Shown: piece after piece, positions 7,460 through 16,900 of the stretch
Numbering within the stretch: the stretch's first letter is position 1
Layout of the letters: each line of letters begins with the position of its first letter
From: Ruminococcaceae bacterium UBA6413
GTDB lineage: Bacteria; Bacillota; Clostridia; Oscillospirales; Ruminococcaceae
DNA length: 43,092 nt
Direction of reading: 5' to 3'
NCBI GenBank assembly: GCA_002437415.1
Contig: DJPL01000033.1
Location: 1-43,092, forward strand
Made by a program: the position numbers and the translations under genes
Notes under the pieces: generated by a model
The model's database searches: none
Told to the model about the DNA's origin: nothing
The model's input: only the letters and a program-made list of their open reading frames with translations

Positions 7460-8179
7460 ATGTCCGAAAATCAGCCAAAGTACAAAAGAATACTTTTAAA
7501 GCTCAGCGGTGAAGCGCTTGCGGGTGACAAGAAGATGGGACTTGATATGCCCACTGTTACCGAAATATGCAAGAGCATCAAGAAGTGCTATGATGTAGGC
7601 ACTGAGATAGGTATAGTTGTCGGAGGCGGCAACTACTGGAGAGGACGTTCAAGCGAGAGCATGGACAGAGTGAGAGCAGACCATATAGGTATGCTTGCAA
7701 CTGCCATGAATGCACTTGCTGTAGCAGACGTGCTCGAGGGTCTGGGCTGTGAGGTTCGTGTACAGACAGCTATTGATATGAAGCAGGTTGCCGAGCCGTA
7801 TATCAGACAGAAGGCAATAAGACACTTTGAAAAGGGCAGAATAGTAATATTCGGCTGCGGTACGGGAAGTCCGTTCTTCTCGACAGACAGTGCGGCGGCA
7901 CTGAGAGCGGCTGAGATAAATGCCGATATACTGCTCAAGGCTACTATGGTAGACGGCATCTACGACAAGGATCCCCATAAGTACGACGATGCGGTCAAGT
8001 ATGACTCGCTCACACATCAGCAGATACTTGTACAGAGCCTTAAGGTCATGGACAGTGCGGCTGCCGCTATGTGCCGTGAGAACAAGACTCCTATCCTCGT
8101 ATTTGATCTCAGCAGACCCGATAATATCTTTGACGCTGTAATGGGCGAAAAGATCGGTACTGTTGTAAGCGATAAGTAA
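7460..8179 (+). CDS. pyrH: UMP kinase
   Basis: It phosphorylates UMP to UDP with ATP. At 239 residues it matches the bacterial family length. Visible motifs are LLKLSGEALAG (phosphate loop, residues 10-20), VGGGNYWRG, GTGSPFFSTDSAAALRAAEI (near 133-152, the conserved FF.TD of PyrH) and VDGIYDKDP. It opens the Firmicutes pyrH-frr-uppS-cdsA-dxr-rseP run. The usual rpsB-tsf genes are not upstream; hom takes their place. AAAGGAAA precedes the ATG. Confidence 0.96.
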   Translation: MSENQPKYKRILLKLSGEALAGDKKMGLDMPTVTEICKSIKKCYDVGTEIGIVVGGGNYWRGRSSESMDRVRADHIGMLATAMNALAVADVLEGLGCEVRVQTAIDMKQVAEPYIRQKAIRHFEKGRIVIFGCGTGSPFFSTDSAAALRAAEINADILLKATMVDGIYDKDPHKYDDAVKYDSLTHQQILVQSLKVMDSAAAAMCRENKTPILVFDLSRPDNIFDAVMGEKIGTVVSDK

Positions 8180-8218
8180 ATAATAAAACGATAATATACA
8201 CCCGAAAGGAAATTTACC

Positions 8219-8773
8219 ATGAAAGACGTAATCAATACCGCTAAGGACAAAATGGGCAAGTGCGTAGCCGCTGTTGAAACAGAGTACGCATCGATCCGTG
8301 CAGGCAGAGCCAACCCCGCAGTTTTAGACAAGGTGACCGTTGACTATTACGGTGTGCCCACACAGATAAACGCTATGGCGGCTATAGCCGTTTCAGAGGC
8401 AAGAGTGCTTGTTATCACCCCCTGGGACGCTTCAACACTGAAGTCTATTGAAAAGGCTATCCTTGCAAGCGATATCGGAATTACTCCCACAAATGACGGC
8501 AAGGCTATCCGTATCACATTCCCCCAGCTTACCGAGGAAAGAAGAAAAGAGCTCAGCAAGCAGGTAAAGAAGATCGCCGAAGAGGGCAAGGTAGCAGTCC
8601 GCAATGTACGCCGTGACGCTATGGAAAAGTTCAAGGCTATGAAGAAGAACAGCGAAATAACCGAGGACGATCTCAAGAACTGCGAAAAGGAAGTTCAGAA
8701 GCTCACAGACAAGTACTGTGACGAAATGGATGCCGCAAGCAGTGCAAAAGAAAAAGAAATCATGACAGTTTAA
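8219..8773 (+). CDS. frr: Ribosome recycling factor
   Basis: With EF-G it splits the post-termination ribosome. At 184 residues it has the normal length and the expected all-helical / hinge pattern: IRAGRANPAVLDKVTVDYYGVPTQI (residues 26-50), ASDIGITPTNDGKAIRI, LTEERRKEL, then a long charged C-terminal helix up to EKEIMTV. It lies 39 bases after pyrH, in the order normal for Firmicutes, with GAAAGGAAA before the ATG. Confidence 0.97.
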   Translation: MKDVINTAKDKMGKCVAAVETEYASIRAGRANPAVLDKVTVDYYGVPTQINAMAAIAVSEARVLVITPWDASTLKSIEKAILASDIGITPTNDGKAIRITFPQLTEERRKELSKQVKKIAEEGKVAVRNVRRDAMEKFKAMKKNSEITEDDLKNCEKEVQKLTDKYCDEMDAASSAKEKEIMTV

Positions 8774-8788
8774 TTATCGGTAATTGAA

Positions 8789-9511
8789 TTGGCTGATATA
8801 AAGAATGAGGCTTTACCGTGCGTTCCGCTCCATGTCGGATTTATCATGGACGGAAACGGCAGGTGGGCTAAAAAAAGAGGACTTCCGAGAAAGGCGGGTC
8901 ACTCGCAGGGCGCTAAGGTGTTCAGACGTACTGTTGAGGATTGCTGCGAGGTCGGAATAAAATACTGCACCTTCTACGCGTTTTCGACCGAGAACTGGAA
9001 GCGTCCGAAAGATGAAGTTGACGCCATTATGAAACTGCTCGAAAAATATCTTGACGATATACGCAGTATGGCACAGAAGAACACAAGGATAATCTTCCTC
9101 GGCGACAAGTCGGCTTTTGCTGAAGATATACAGGCACGGCTTGTGGAAATCGAAGAAATATCAAAGAATAACGACGGTCTGTATGTGCTTGTCGCGCTGA
9201 ACTACGGCGGCAGGGACGAGATACTGACTGCCGCAAAGCGTCTTGCAAGGGATTATAAGGACGGAAAGGTAAACCTGGACGACTTTACCGAGGACGACTT
9301 TGACGATTATCTCTATACAAAGGGCATTCCTCCTGTCGATCTTATCATAAGACCGAGCGGAGAGCAGAGAACCTCCAACTTCCTTATATGGCAGGGAGCG
9401 TATGCCGAACTGCTGTTTATGGACGTTCTGTGGCCGGATTTTTCAAAGAAAGATCTTATTGCAGCTTGTAATGAGTACGCAAGAAGAAACAGAAGATTCG
9501 GCGGACTGTAA
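8789..9511 (+). CDS. uppS: Undecaprenyl diphosphate synthase (cis-prenyltransferase)
   Basis: It condenses isopentenyl diphosphate onto farnesyl diphosphate to make the C55 lipid carrier for peptidoglycan. At 240 residues it shows FIMDGNGRWAKKRG (catalytic Asp and the HVGFIMDGNGRW signature near residues 17-31), FSTENWKRP (near 66-74) and RPSGEQRTSNFLIWQGAYAEL (near 190-210). All are diagnostic. The TTG at 8789 gives a good N-terminus but has no clear ribosome binding site, so translational coupling to frr, which ends 15 bases earlier, is likely and the exact start is uncertain. Confidence 0.95.
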   Translation: MADIKNEALPCVPLHVGFIMDGNGRWAKKRGLPRKAGHSQGAKVFRRTVEDCCEVGIKYCTFYAFSTENWKRPKDEVDAIMKLLEKYLDDIRSMAQKNTRIIFLGDKSAFAEDIQARLVEIEEISKNNDGLYVLVALNYGGRDEILTAAKRLARDYKDGKVNLDDFTEDDFDDYLYTKGIPPVDLIIRPSGEQRTSNFLIWQGAYAELLFMDVLWPDFSKKDLIAACNEYARRNRRFGGL

Positions 9512-9533
9512 TGCCGCTTTTGAAAGGAACAAG

Positions 9534-10385
9534 ATGGTAACCAGAATAGTGACCGCTCTGGTAGCGATACCGATCGGTATTTTAATTATTGCGCTGAACA
9601 ACGAGATACTCTACTATGTCGCTATGACTACTTTTTCGGTTATAGCCGTTTATGAAATGCTCGTTACGACAAAGTATCTCAAGAACAAGTTTACATCTGC
9701 CGTAAGCCTTATCTTTTCGGCGGTAACACCTATCCTTTTCTGGATAGAGCCGCTGAGAAGCAACGTAAAGCTGATATACTTCGGATTTGTCGTTATAATG
9801 CTGCTCGGAATGCTTTTCAACCACGAAAAGGCAAGATTTGAGCAGGTAGCGCTTGTTGCATTTGTATCGATAACGATACCTCTTGCGCTTTGTTCTATAG
9901 CGTTTATGCGCACAAAGTTCCCCGAGCACGCCACATTCCTTATCGTTTACACTATGGTAAGCGCATGGATAGGCGATGCAGGCGCATATTTTGTCGGAAC
10001 TTTCCTCGGAAAGCATAAGATGTGCCCCGCAATAAGCCCCAAGAAGACATGGGAGGGCTTTGCCGGAGGAATAATCACATCGGGCGTTTTTGCTGTTATA
10101 ATGAGCTTTGCATATGAGCTTATCGACAGCATGATAAACGGCGGTGTGCATACATTCAGCGTAAACTGGGTATATCTCACTATACTGGCACTGGTCATAT
10201 CGGGACTCGGAGTAGTCGGAGATCTGTCCGCATCACTTGTAAAGCGTGAATGCTCCGTAAAGGATTTCGGCAATATACTGCCCGGACACGGCGGTATTCT
10301 TGACCGTTTTGACAGCGTTCTGCTTGCCGCACCCTTTGCATATATGATGTTCCAGATATATTTCCCCGTGACCCCAATAGCATAA
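9534..10385 (+). CDS. cdsA: Phosphatidate cytidylyltransferase
   Basis: It makes CDP-diacylglycerol from CTP and phosphatidate in the membrane, feeding phospholipid synthesis. I choose ATG 9534 (283 residues) because GAAAGGAA lies 5 bases upstream. The frame is open further upstream but that part overlaps uppS. The N-terminus then starts directly with a membrane segment (VTRIVTALVAIPIGILIIAL). About eight hydrophobic segments follow. The family signature is complete near residues 240-265: SLVKRECSVKDFGN, then LPGHGGILDRFDS with the acidic metal-binding residues. Confidence 0.95.
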   Translation: MVTRIVTALVAIPIGILIIALNNEILYYVAMTTFSVIAVYEMLVTTKYLKNKFTSAVSLIFSAVTPILFWIEPLRSNVKLIYFGFVVIMLLGMLFNHEKARFEQVALVAFVSITIPLALCSIAFMRTKFPEHATFLIVYTMVSAWIGDAGAYFVGTFLGKHKMCPAISPKKTWEGFAGGIITSGVFAVIMSFAYELIDSMINGGVHTFSVNWVYLTILALVISGLGVVGDLSASLVKRECSVKDFGNILPGHGGILDRFDSVLLAAPFAYMMFQIYFPVTPIA

Positions 10386-10402
10386 TCGTAATATCAAACT
10401 AC

Positions 10403-10436
10403 AATGCCGAAGCGGAATACTCTTCGGCATTATTTG
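10403..10436 (+). terminator. Hairpin between cdsA and dxr
   Basis: AATGCCGAAG pairs perfectly with CTTCGGCATT around a 9-base loop. The tail ATTTGTCAT is poor in T, so it is a weak terminator or an mRNA processing/stability hairpin that splits the long housekeeping transcript. Confidence 0.55.
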
Positions 10437-10453
10437 TCATAAAGAGGTAACAA

Positions 10454-11599
10454 ATGAGTATTATAAAGAATATAGCTCTGCTCGGCAGTACCGGCTCTAT
10501 CGGTACGCAGACGCTTGACGTGTGCCGTATGCACGGTATAAAGCCGACAGCTCTGTGCGCCGCTAAGAATACCGGGCTTCTTGAAAAGCAGGCGCGCGAG
10601 TTTATGCCGCATATTGTCTGCATATATGACGAGAATTGTTATAACGATATGAAACAGCGGCTTGCCGATACGGATATAAAAGTGCTGTGCAAAATGGACG
10701 GACTGTGTGAAGCGGCTTCGATGAAAACCGATGCGGTCGTAAATTCGGTAGTCGGTATGGTAGGACTGCGCCCGACACTTGCGGCGCTTGACGCGGGCAA
10801 CAGGGTAGCGCTCGCTAACAAGGAAACATTGGTAACGGGCGGCGAGCTTGTTATAAATAAAGCTAAAGAGAAAAATCTGCCGATACTGCCTATAGACAGC
10901 GAGCATTCGGCTATATTCCAATCGCTCATGGCAAGCGGCGGCAGTAAGATAGAGCGCATACTGCTTACGGCATCGGGAGGACCTTTCTTCGGCTACAGCT
11001 ATGATAAGCTCAAAACAGTTACCAAGACGCAGGCGCTTAAGCACCCCAACTGGGATATGGGTCAGAAGATAACCACAGACAGCGCCACGCTTATGAACAA
11101 GGGACTGGAGTTTATAGAAGCTGTATGGCTCTTCGGAGTTAAGCCGGAACAGGTCGAAATAAACGTGCACAGACAGAGTATACTTCACTCTGCGGTAGAG
11201 TTTGAAGATGGCTCGATCATAGGTCAGATGGGTGTGCCCGATATGAGGATACCGATACAATTTGCACTGACATACCCGCAAAGACTTCCGTCACCCGCAA
11301 AGCGACTTTCGCTGTTTGATGTCGGCACTATGACGTTTGAAAAAGCAGACGAGGAAACATTCCTCTGCCTTAAATACGCAAAGAAGATGCTGGCAAAGGG
11401 CGGCACAGCCTGCACGGTGCTCAACAGCGCAAACGAGGCGGCTGTCGGACTGTTTCTTGAAGATAAGATACCGTTTTACCGCATAGGTGAGCTTGTTGCC
11501 GATGCCTGCGAAAATGTAGGTGCGCATGATGAGGTGACGCTCGGTAATATACTTGACAGTGAGAATGCGGCAAGAGAATATGTAATTGCCCACGCTTAA
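10454..11599 (+). CDS. dxr: 1-deoxy-D-xylulose 5-phosphate reductoisomerase
   Basis: It is the committed step of the MEP isoprenoid pathway (DXP to MEP, NADPH and metal dependent). At 381 residues the motifs are LLGSTGSIGTQTLDV (NADPH site, residues 9-23), ALANKETLVTGGEL (near 115-128), PIDSEHSAIFQ (metal-binding Asp and Glu, near 143-153), TASGGPFFGY and NTTxS-like hinge residues HPNWDMGQKITTDSATLMNKGLE. It is complete. AAAGAGG precedes the ATG. Together with ispG further down it shows that this organism uses the MEP route to feed uppS. Confidence 0.97.
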   Translation: MSIIKNIALLGSTGSIGTQTLDVCRMHGIKPTALCAAKNTGLLEKQAREFMPHIVCIYDENCYNDMKQRLADTDIKVLCKMDGLCEAASMKTDAVVNSVVGMVGLRPTLAALDAGNRVALANKETLVTGGELVINKAKEKNLPILPIDSEHSAIFQSLMASGGSKIERILLTASGGPFFGYSYDKLKTVTKTQALKHPNWDMGQKITTDSATLMNKGLEFIEAVWLFGVKPEQVEINVHRQSILHSAVEFEDGSIIGQMGVPDMRIPIQFALTYPQRLPSPAKRLSLFDVGTMTFEKADEETFLCLKYAKKMLAKGGTACTVLNSANEAAVGLFLEDKIPFYRIGELVADACENVGAHDEVTLGNILDSENAAREYVIAHA

Positions 11600-11615
11600 A
11601 ATAAGGAGGCTCTTT

Positions 11616-12848
11616 TTGAACATACTCAACATTTTACTTGGAATACTTCTGTTCTTCATAATCATACTTGTACACGAATTCGGACATTTCACGGTTGCAA
11701 AGCTGTGCAATATGAAGGTCAAGGAATTTGCCATAGGTATGGGTCCTAAACTGTTTAAAAAGCGTATCGGCGAAACCGTATTCGCGTTCAAGGCACTGCC
11801 GATAGGCGGCTCTGTAATGCTTGACGAGGACGTAGAAAACGACGACCCGAGAAGCTTCAGAAACAGACCCGTGTGGATGAGGATACTCGTAATAGCCGCA
11901 GGTGCGTTTATGAATTTCGTGCTTGGCTTTATCTTCTGCATTATTTCCGTGCTCTGCTCAAACAGCGTTACGACTACCACGATAGGCGGATTTCAGGAGG
12001 GCGCGATAAGCTCTTCCGTGCTTCAGGCGGACGATAAGATACTGAAGATCAACGGTATGAATATCTATACAACTATGGATATTTCGTTCCAGCTGTCAAA
12101 CTCGCAGTCAAGAGGTATCGGCTCGCAGTACTACAGCTATGATTTTGTCGTTGAAAGAAACGGTCAGACGGTCGAGCTGAAAGACGTTAAGTTTGCGTCA
12201 CGTTCATACGCAAAAATGATTTCCGAATACAAAAAGCTTGTTGATGAGAAAGAGGGCTATGCCGAGCTTCCGACAGCATATTTTGATATAGATACAAACA
12301 GCTACACCGAGGCTTTCGGTGAGCTTGAAAAGAACGATCCCGACTTTGCAAAATCATTTACCGCTATTGCTGATGAATACAAGAGCGGATACACCTCGGA
12401 AGAGAACAATATGTATCTTGACTTCATCGTATACGGTCAGAAGCACAATTTTGTGAATGTGATACAGACAGCGTGCGCCGACTTTATATCATACGGCAGA
12501 CTTATCTGGATATCATTCGGCAATCTGCTCAACGGCACATACGGACTTAACGAAATGTCAGGACCTATCGGCGTCGTGCAGAGTGTAAGCACGGTTGCGT
12601 CATTCGGCTGGGGCTCGCTTATGACTCTGGCGGCGCTTATCGCGATAAATGTCGGCATTGTAAATCTTCTGCCTATACCCGCTATGGACGGCGGACGACT
12701 TGTGTTCTTGTTCATAGAGCTTATAAGAAGAAAGCCTGTCAAGGCGGAGCACGAGGGAATGGTGCACTTTATCGGCATTGTTGCGCTGATGGTGCTGATG
12801 GTTATAGTGACGTTCAATGACATTGTAAGAATATTTACGGGCGGTTAA
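11616..12848 (+). CDS. rseP: RseP-type site-2 membrane metalloprotease
   Basis: I choose TTG 11616 (410 residues) because AAGGAGG lies 7 bases upstream; an earlier ATG overlaps dxr. The first helix carries the zinc motif HEFGH (residues 20-24). A PDZ-like segment follows (FQEGAISSSV.QADDKILKING, about 118-145). The third zinc ligand motif NLLPIPAMDGGRL lies near residues 348-360. It cuts membrane-embedded regulatory proteins such as anti-sigma factors and remnant signal peptides. Between PDZ and the C-terminal helices there is a hydrophilic stretch of about 65 residues (about 198-262, Glu/Lys/Tyr-rich) that looks longer than in the common family. The substrate here could be the anti-sigma factor at 1085, but that is speculation. 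Confidence 0.93.
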   Translation: MNILNILLGILLFFIIILVHEFGHFTVAKLCNMKVKEFAIGMGPKLFKKRIGETVFAFKALPIGGSVMLDEDVENDDPRSFRNRPVWMRILVIAAGAFMNFVLGFIFCIISVLCSNSVTTTTIGGFQEGAISSSVLQADDKILKINGMNIYTTMDISFQLSNSQSRGIGSQYYSYDFVVERNGQTVELKDVKFASRSYAKMISEYKKLVDEKEGYAELPTAYFDIDTNSYTEAFGELEKNDPDFAKSFTAIADEYKSGYTSEENNMYLDFIVYGQKHNFVNVIQTACADFISYGRLIWISFGNLLNGTYGLNEMSGPIGVVQSVSTVASFGWGSLMTLAALIAINVGIVNLLPIPAMDGGRLVFLFIELIRRKPVKAEHEGMVHFIGIVALMVLMVIVTFNDIVRIFTGG

Positions 12849-12849
12849 A

Positions 12850-13890
12850 ATGAGCAGGAAAAAAGTAAAGGTAGGAAATCTCACTCTCGGAGGAGAGCAC
12901 ATATATATCCAGTCAATGCTGAATATCCCCGCGGACGATGTAGACGGTAACGTAAAGCAGGCAATAGAGCTTGAAAAGGCAGGCTGTGAGATAATACGCA
13001 CGGCAGTGCCGACGGTAAAGAACGCGGAGCTAATTTACGCGCTTAAAAATGCGGTAAATATACCTGTTGTAGCGGACATTCATTTCGACTACAGAATAGC
13101 GCTTGAATGTGCGGCGGCAGGCGTTGACAAGATAAGGATAAACCCCGGTAATATCGGCGACAAGGACAGGGTAAAGGCGGTAGCAGATGCTTGCCGCAGT
13201 CGCAATATTCCGGTAAGAATAGGGGTAAACAGCGGTTCTGTCGAGCGTGAGCTTCTTGCAAAGTACGGCGGACCTACCGCACAGGCGCTTGCCGAAAGTG
13301 CATCGCGCCATGTCGAAATGCTCCGCGAATACGATTTTGACGATATAGTGCTTTCGGTAAAATCGTCCGATGTAAAGCTGATGACCGAAAGCTACAGGCT
13401 GATACACGAAATGTACGATTACCCGTTGCATCTCGGAGTTACCGAGGCGGGAACAACACGAATGGGAATAATCAAGTCGGCGGCGGGCATAGGCTCACTC
13501 CTGCTTGACGGCATAGGCGATACAATAAGAGTATCGCTGACAGCAGACCCTGTTGAAGAGATCTATGCCGCAAAGGATATACTTAAAGCTGTAGGAATAG
13601 GCGGCGGTGTGCAGATAGTTTCATGTCCGACCTGCGGCAGAACGGGTATTGACCTTATATCGATAGCAAAACAGGTCGAAGAGCGCACAAGAGATATGAC
13701 TGCCGATATAAAGATAGCCGTAATGGGCTGTGTTGTAAACGGTCCGGGAGAAGCAAGAGAAGCCGATATCGGCATTGCGGGTGCAAAGGGCGAGGGTATA
13801 ATCTTCAGAAAAGGCGAGGTTATCCGCAGAGTGCCCGAAGAAAAGCTCGTTGATGAGCTGATGAGTGAAATAAACAAGACTGTAAACTGA
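12850..13890 (+). CDS. ispG: 4-hydroxy-3-methylbut-2-enyl diphosphate synthase (IspG/GcpE)
   Basis: It makes HMBPP from MEcPP, the penultimate MEP-pathway step, using a 4Fe-4S cluster. At 346 residues it has the short bacterial form. The N-terminal TIM barrel begins KVKVGNLTLGGEHIYIQSMLN and contains INPGNIGDKDRVKAV. The C-terminal cluster site shows SCPTCGRTGIDL (near 258-269) and MGCVVNGPGEAREAD (near 297-311), which supply the three Cys ligands. The ATG at 12850 directly follows the rseP stop (one base between), so it is translationally coupled. Confidence 0.97.
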   Translation: MSRKKVKVGNLTLGGEHIYIQSMLNIPADDVDGNVKQAIELEKAGCEIIRTAVPTVKNAELIYALKNAVNIPVVADIHFDYRIALECAAAGVDKIRINPGNIGDKDRVKAVADACRSRNIPVRIGVNSGSVERELLAKYGGPTAQALAESASRHVEMLREYDFDDIVLSVKSSDVKLMTESYRLIHEMYDYPLHLGVTEAGTTRMGIIKSAAGIGSLLLDGIGDTIRVSLTADPVEEIYAAKDILKAVGIGGGVQIVSCPTCGRTGIDLISIAKQVEERTRDMTADIKIAVMGCVVNGPGEAREADIGIAGAKGEGIIFRKGEVIRRVPEEKLVDELMSEINKTVN

Positions 13891-13906
13891 TAAGGAACGT
13901 GAAATA

Positions 13907-16900
13907 ATGCCGGCAATTTTAAAAGAACTACTGAATAAAGTTGAACTGCCGCAGCAGGCAGGTAATGCCAGACTGCTGTCTATACTGTGTGATGAAGCGG
14001 ATAAGAGTATGATATTACAGCTCGAAGCCGATGAGCTGATACCGTACAGTGTACTTGCCGAAACGGGCAGTGCGATAAAGAAATATCTCGGTGTGCCGTC
14101 GGTAAGAATTTACCCTAAATATGCGCCCGAGCTGTTCAATCCGTCATATCTTTATGATATTATTCAGATATTGAAGCCGTCACACGGCGTGATCAACGGA
14201 TATATGGACGATTCCGAAATAAGCGACGACGGCGATACGTTCGAGTTTACGCTTATGCATGGCGGAATTGACCTTTTATACAGTGAGAAGATAGACAAGG
14301 AAATAGAGAAGTTCACAAAGGGCGTGTTTGAAAAGAGCGTTACGGTAAAATTCAGTGAAAACGCTACCGTGGGCTATGCAGACCTTGATGAAAGATATTA
14401 TGAAGAGCTTGCCGCACAGCCGCTACCCGACTTTGAAGAAATAGACAGAAAAGCAGCAGAGCGTGCTAGCGAGAGCAAAAGCTCACGCGGAAAGAAATCA
14501 AGACCCGAGCCGAGAAAGCGCCCGGGTAAGATAACGCTTACATATCTTGAGGATAAGCTGAACCCCGACGGACTTTTATATCTCGGAAGTGAGATAACAG
14601 AAGCTCCGCAGTCGCTGAAATCGCTCAGCGAAGAGAGCGACAGCGTTATCGTATGGGGCGAGCTTACCGAAGTTGAGCATAAGGAAACACGAAACGGCGT
14701 ATATACGATAATCACGGCGGCACTGTGCGATGATACGGGAAGAGTGCCTGTAAAGCTGTTCGCAAAGGCTGAAATAATAGATGATTACGGTTTCCTTGAA
14801 GACGGTGCGGTCTTTGTTATGCGCGGAAGCTATAAGCTTGATACCTTTGCAAACGAGATGCAGTTCAACCCGACAGATATAATGCAGGTATCGCTCCGTG
14901 ATGACTACACGATGAAAACACCCGCTCCGAAGCCCTCTTCACAGGGCGGAAATGCGCCTGCCGCTCCCGCTATGACAAAGGCTAATGTGTTTGCCGAGCC
15001 TGAGGAAATGGAGTTGATGTTTGAAACGACCCATTTCGGAAGTAAGGCAAAGCTTGTAATGGGCAAGCCCATAAACGATCCGCCTGTTGAAATGGCAAGC
15101 GTAATGACAGAGCGTGACAATGTTACCGTGTGGGGCGAGATCTTCAGCGTTGAAAAGAAAGAAACCAAGAGCGGCAAGTCGACTATAATCACAGCCGCAT
15201 TCAGCGACAGAACCTCATCTATGATAATGAAGCTGTTTGTTTATAACACAAAGCTCGACAGCTATAACTTTATCCAAAACGGCACAAAGATACTTGCGAA
15301 CGGCAGCTACAAAATGGACGATTTTCTGCATTACAATTGCTTTACTCCGCAGTCGGTAATGCTGGTAGAGGTAAAGCCGAAGCAGGATAACGCTCCCGAA
15401 AAGAGAGTGGAGTTGCACCTGCATACAAATATGTCGGATATGGACGCTGTTACAGCGCCGTCTGTGCTTGTAAAGCAGGCTCATGCGTGGGGACACAAGG
15501 CGATAGCAATAACCGACCACGGCAATGCTCAGGCATATCCCGAGGCGATGAATACCGTTGAGAAGATAAACAAGGAAGACCCCGACTTCAAGGTGATATA
15601 CGGACTTGAAGCATACTTTGTCAATGACGGTAACGCAGTTGTGGACGGCTGTGACAAGATAAAAATCGAGGACGATATTGTCATATTCGATATAGAAACA
15701 ACGGGACTTCACCCCGCAAGCGAGCGTATTACGGAAATCGGCGCGGTAAAACTGCGCAATATGGAGATAGTTGACCGCTTCTCGACATTTGTAAACCCGA
15801 TGATGCCGATACCGTCAAATATCACCGAGCTTACGGGTATAACGGACGATATGGTAGCGGACGCTCCGACAGAGGACATCGCCGTAACCGACTTTATGAA
15901 ATTCTGCGGTAATGCGCCTGTATGCGCGCATAATGCGAAGTTTGACGTTTCGTTTATCAGAAGCGCCTCCGCAAGAATGGATAAGAGCTTTGATAACCCT
16001 GTAGTCGATACGCTGAGTATAGCGAAAGCGGCGCTTAAGGGTATCAAGAACTATAAGCTTGACACTATAGCAAAGTACTTCAAGCTCGGCGACTTTGACC
16101 ATCACAGAGCGGTCGCCGATGCCGAGATGCTGTGCATGATATATATGCATATAGTAAACGACACAAGAAAGACCGCAAAGCTTGAATATATAGGCGACTT
16201 CAACACGGTGTTCGGAAGCGTTGATATAAAGAAGCTTCCTACATATCACCAAATAATTCTCGTAAAGAACAAGGTCGGACTTAAAAATCTGTACAGGCTT
16301 ATTTCCGCATCAAACCTTGATTATTTCTATAAAAAGCCGAGAATACCGAAATCGCTGCTGTCACAGTACAGAGAAGGACTTATAATAGGCAGTGCGTGTG
16401 AAGCGGGCGAGCTTTTCAGAGCGATACTTGAAAAGGAGTCGCAGGAGAAGATAGAAGAGATAGCATCTTTCTATGACTATCTTGAAATACAGCCTATCGG
16501 CAACAATATGTTCCTGCTCAGAAACGGCAAGGTAAGCAGTGAAGAGGATCTGAGAGATCTCAACCGCGCTATAGTTGCACTCGGTGACAGGCTCGGAAAG
16601 CCTGTAGTCGCTACCTGTGACGTGCATTTCAAAGATCCTGAGGACGCTATATTCCGTGAGGTATTGCAGGCGGGACAGGGCTATGATGACTTTGCAAATC
16701 AGCCGCCGCTGTATTTCAGAACTACCGAGGAAATGCTTGAAGAGTTTGCTTATCTCGGTGAAGAAAAGGCAAAGGAAGTCGTTATCACAAATACCAACAG
16801 GATAGCCGATATGGTTGAAGTCGTGCGTCCTATCCCGACAGGCACATACCCTCCTCACATTGACGGTGCGGACGAAGAATTACAGCAGCTTTGCTGGGAC

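Noticed and set aside
9402..9533. Longer N-terminus for CdsA
   Set aside because: It would overlap uppS by over 100 bases. ATG 9534 has a good ribosome binding site and begins directly with the first membrane helix.
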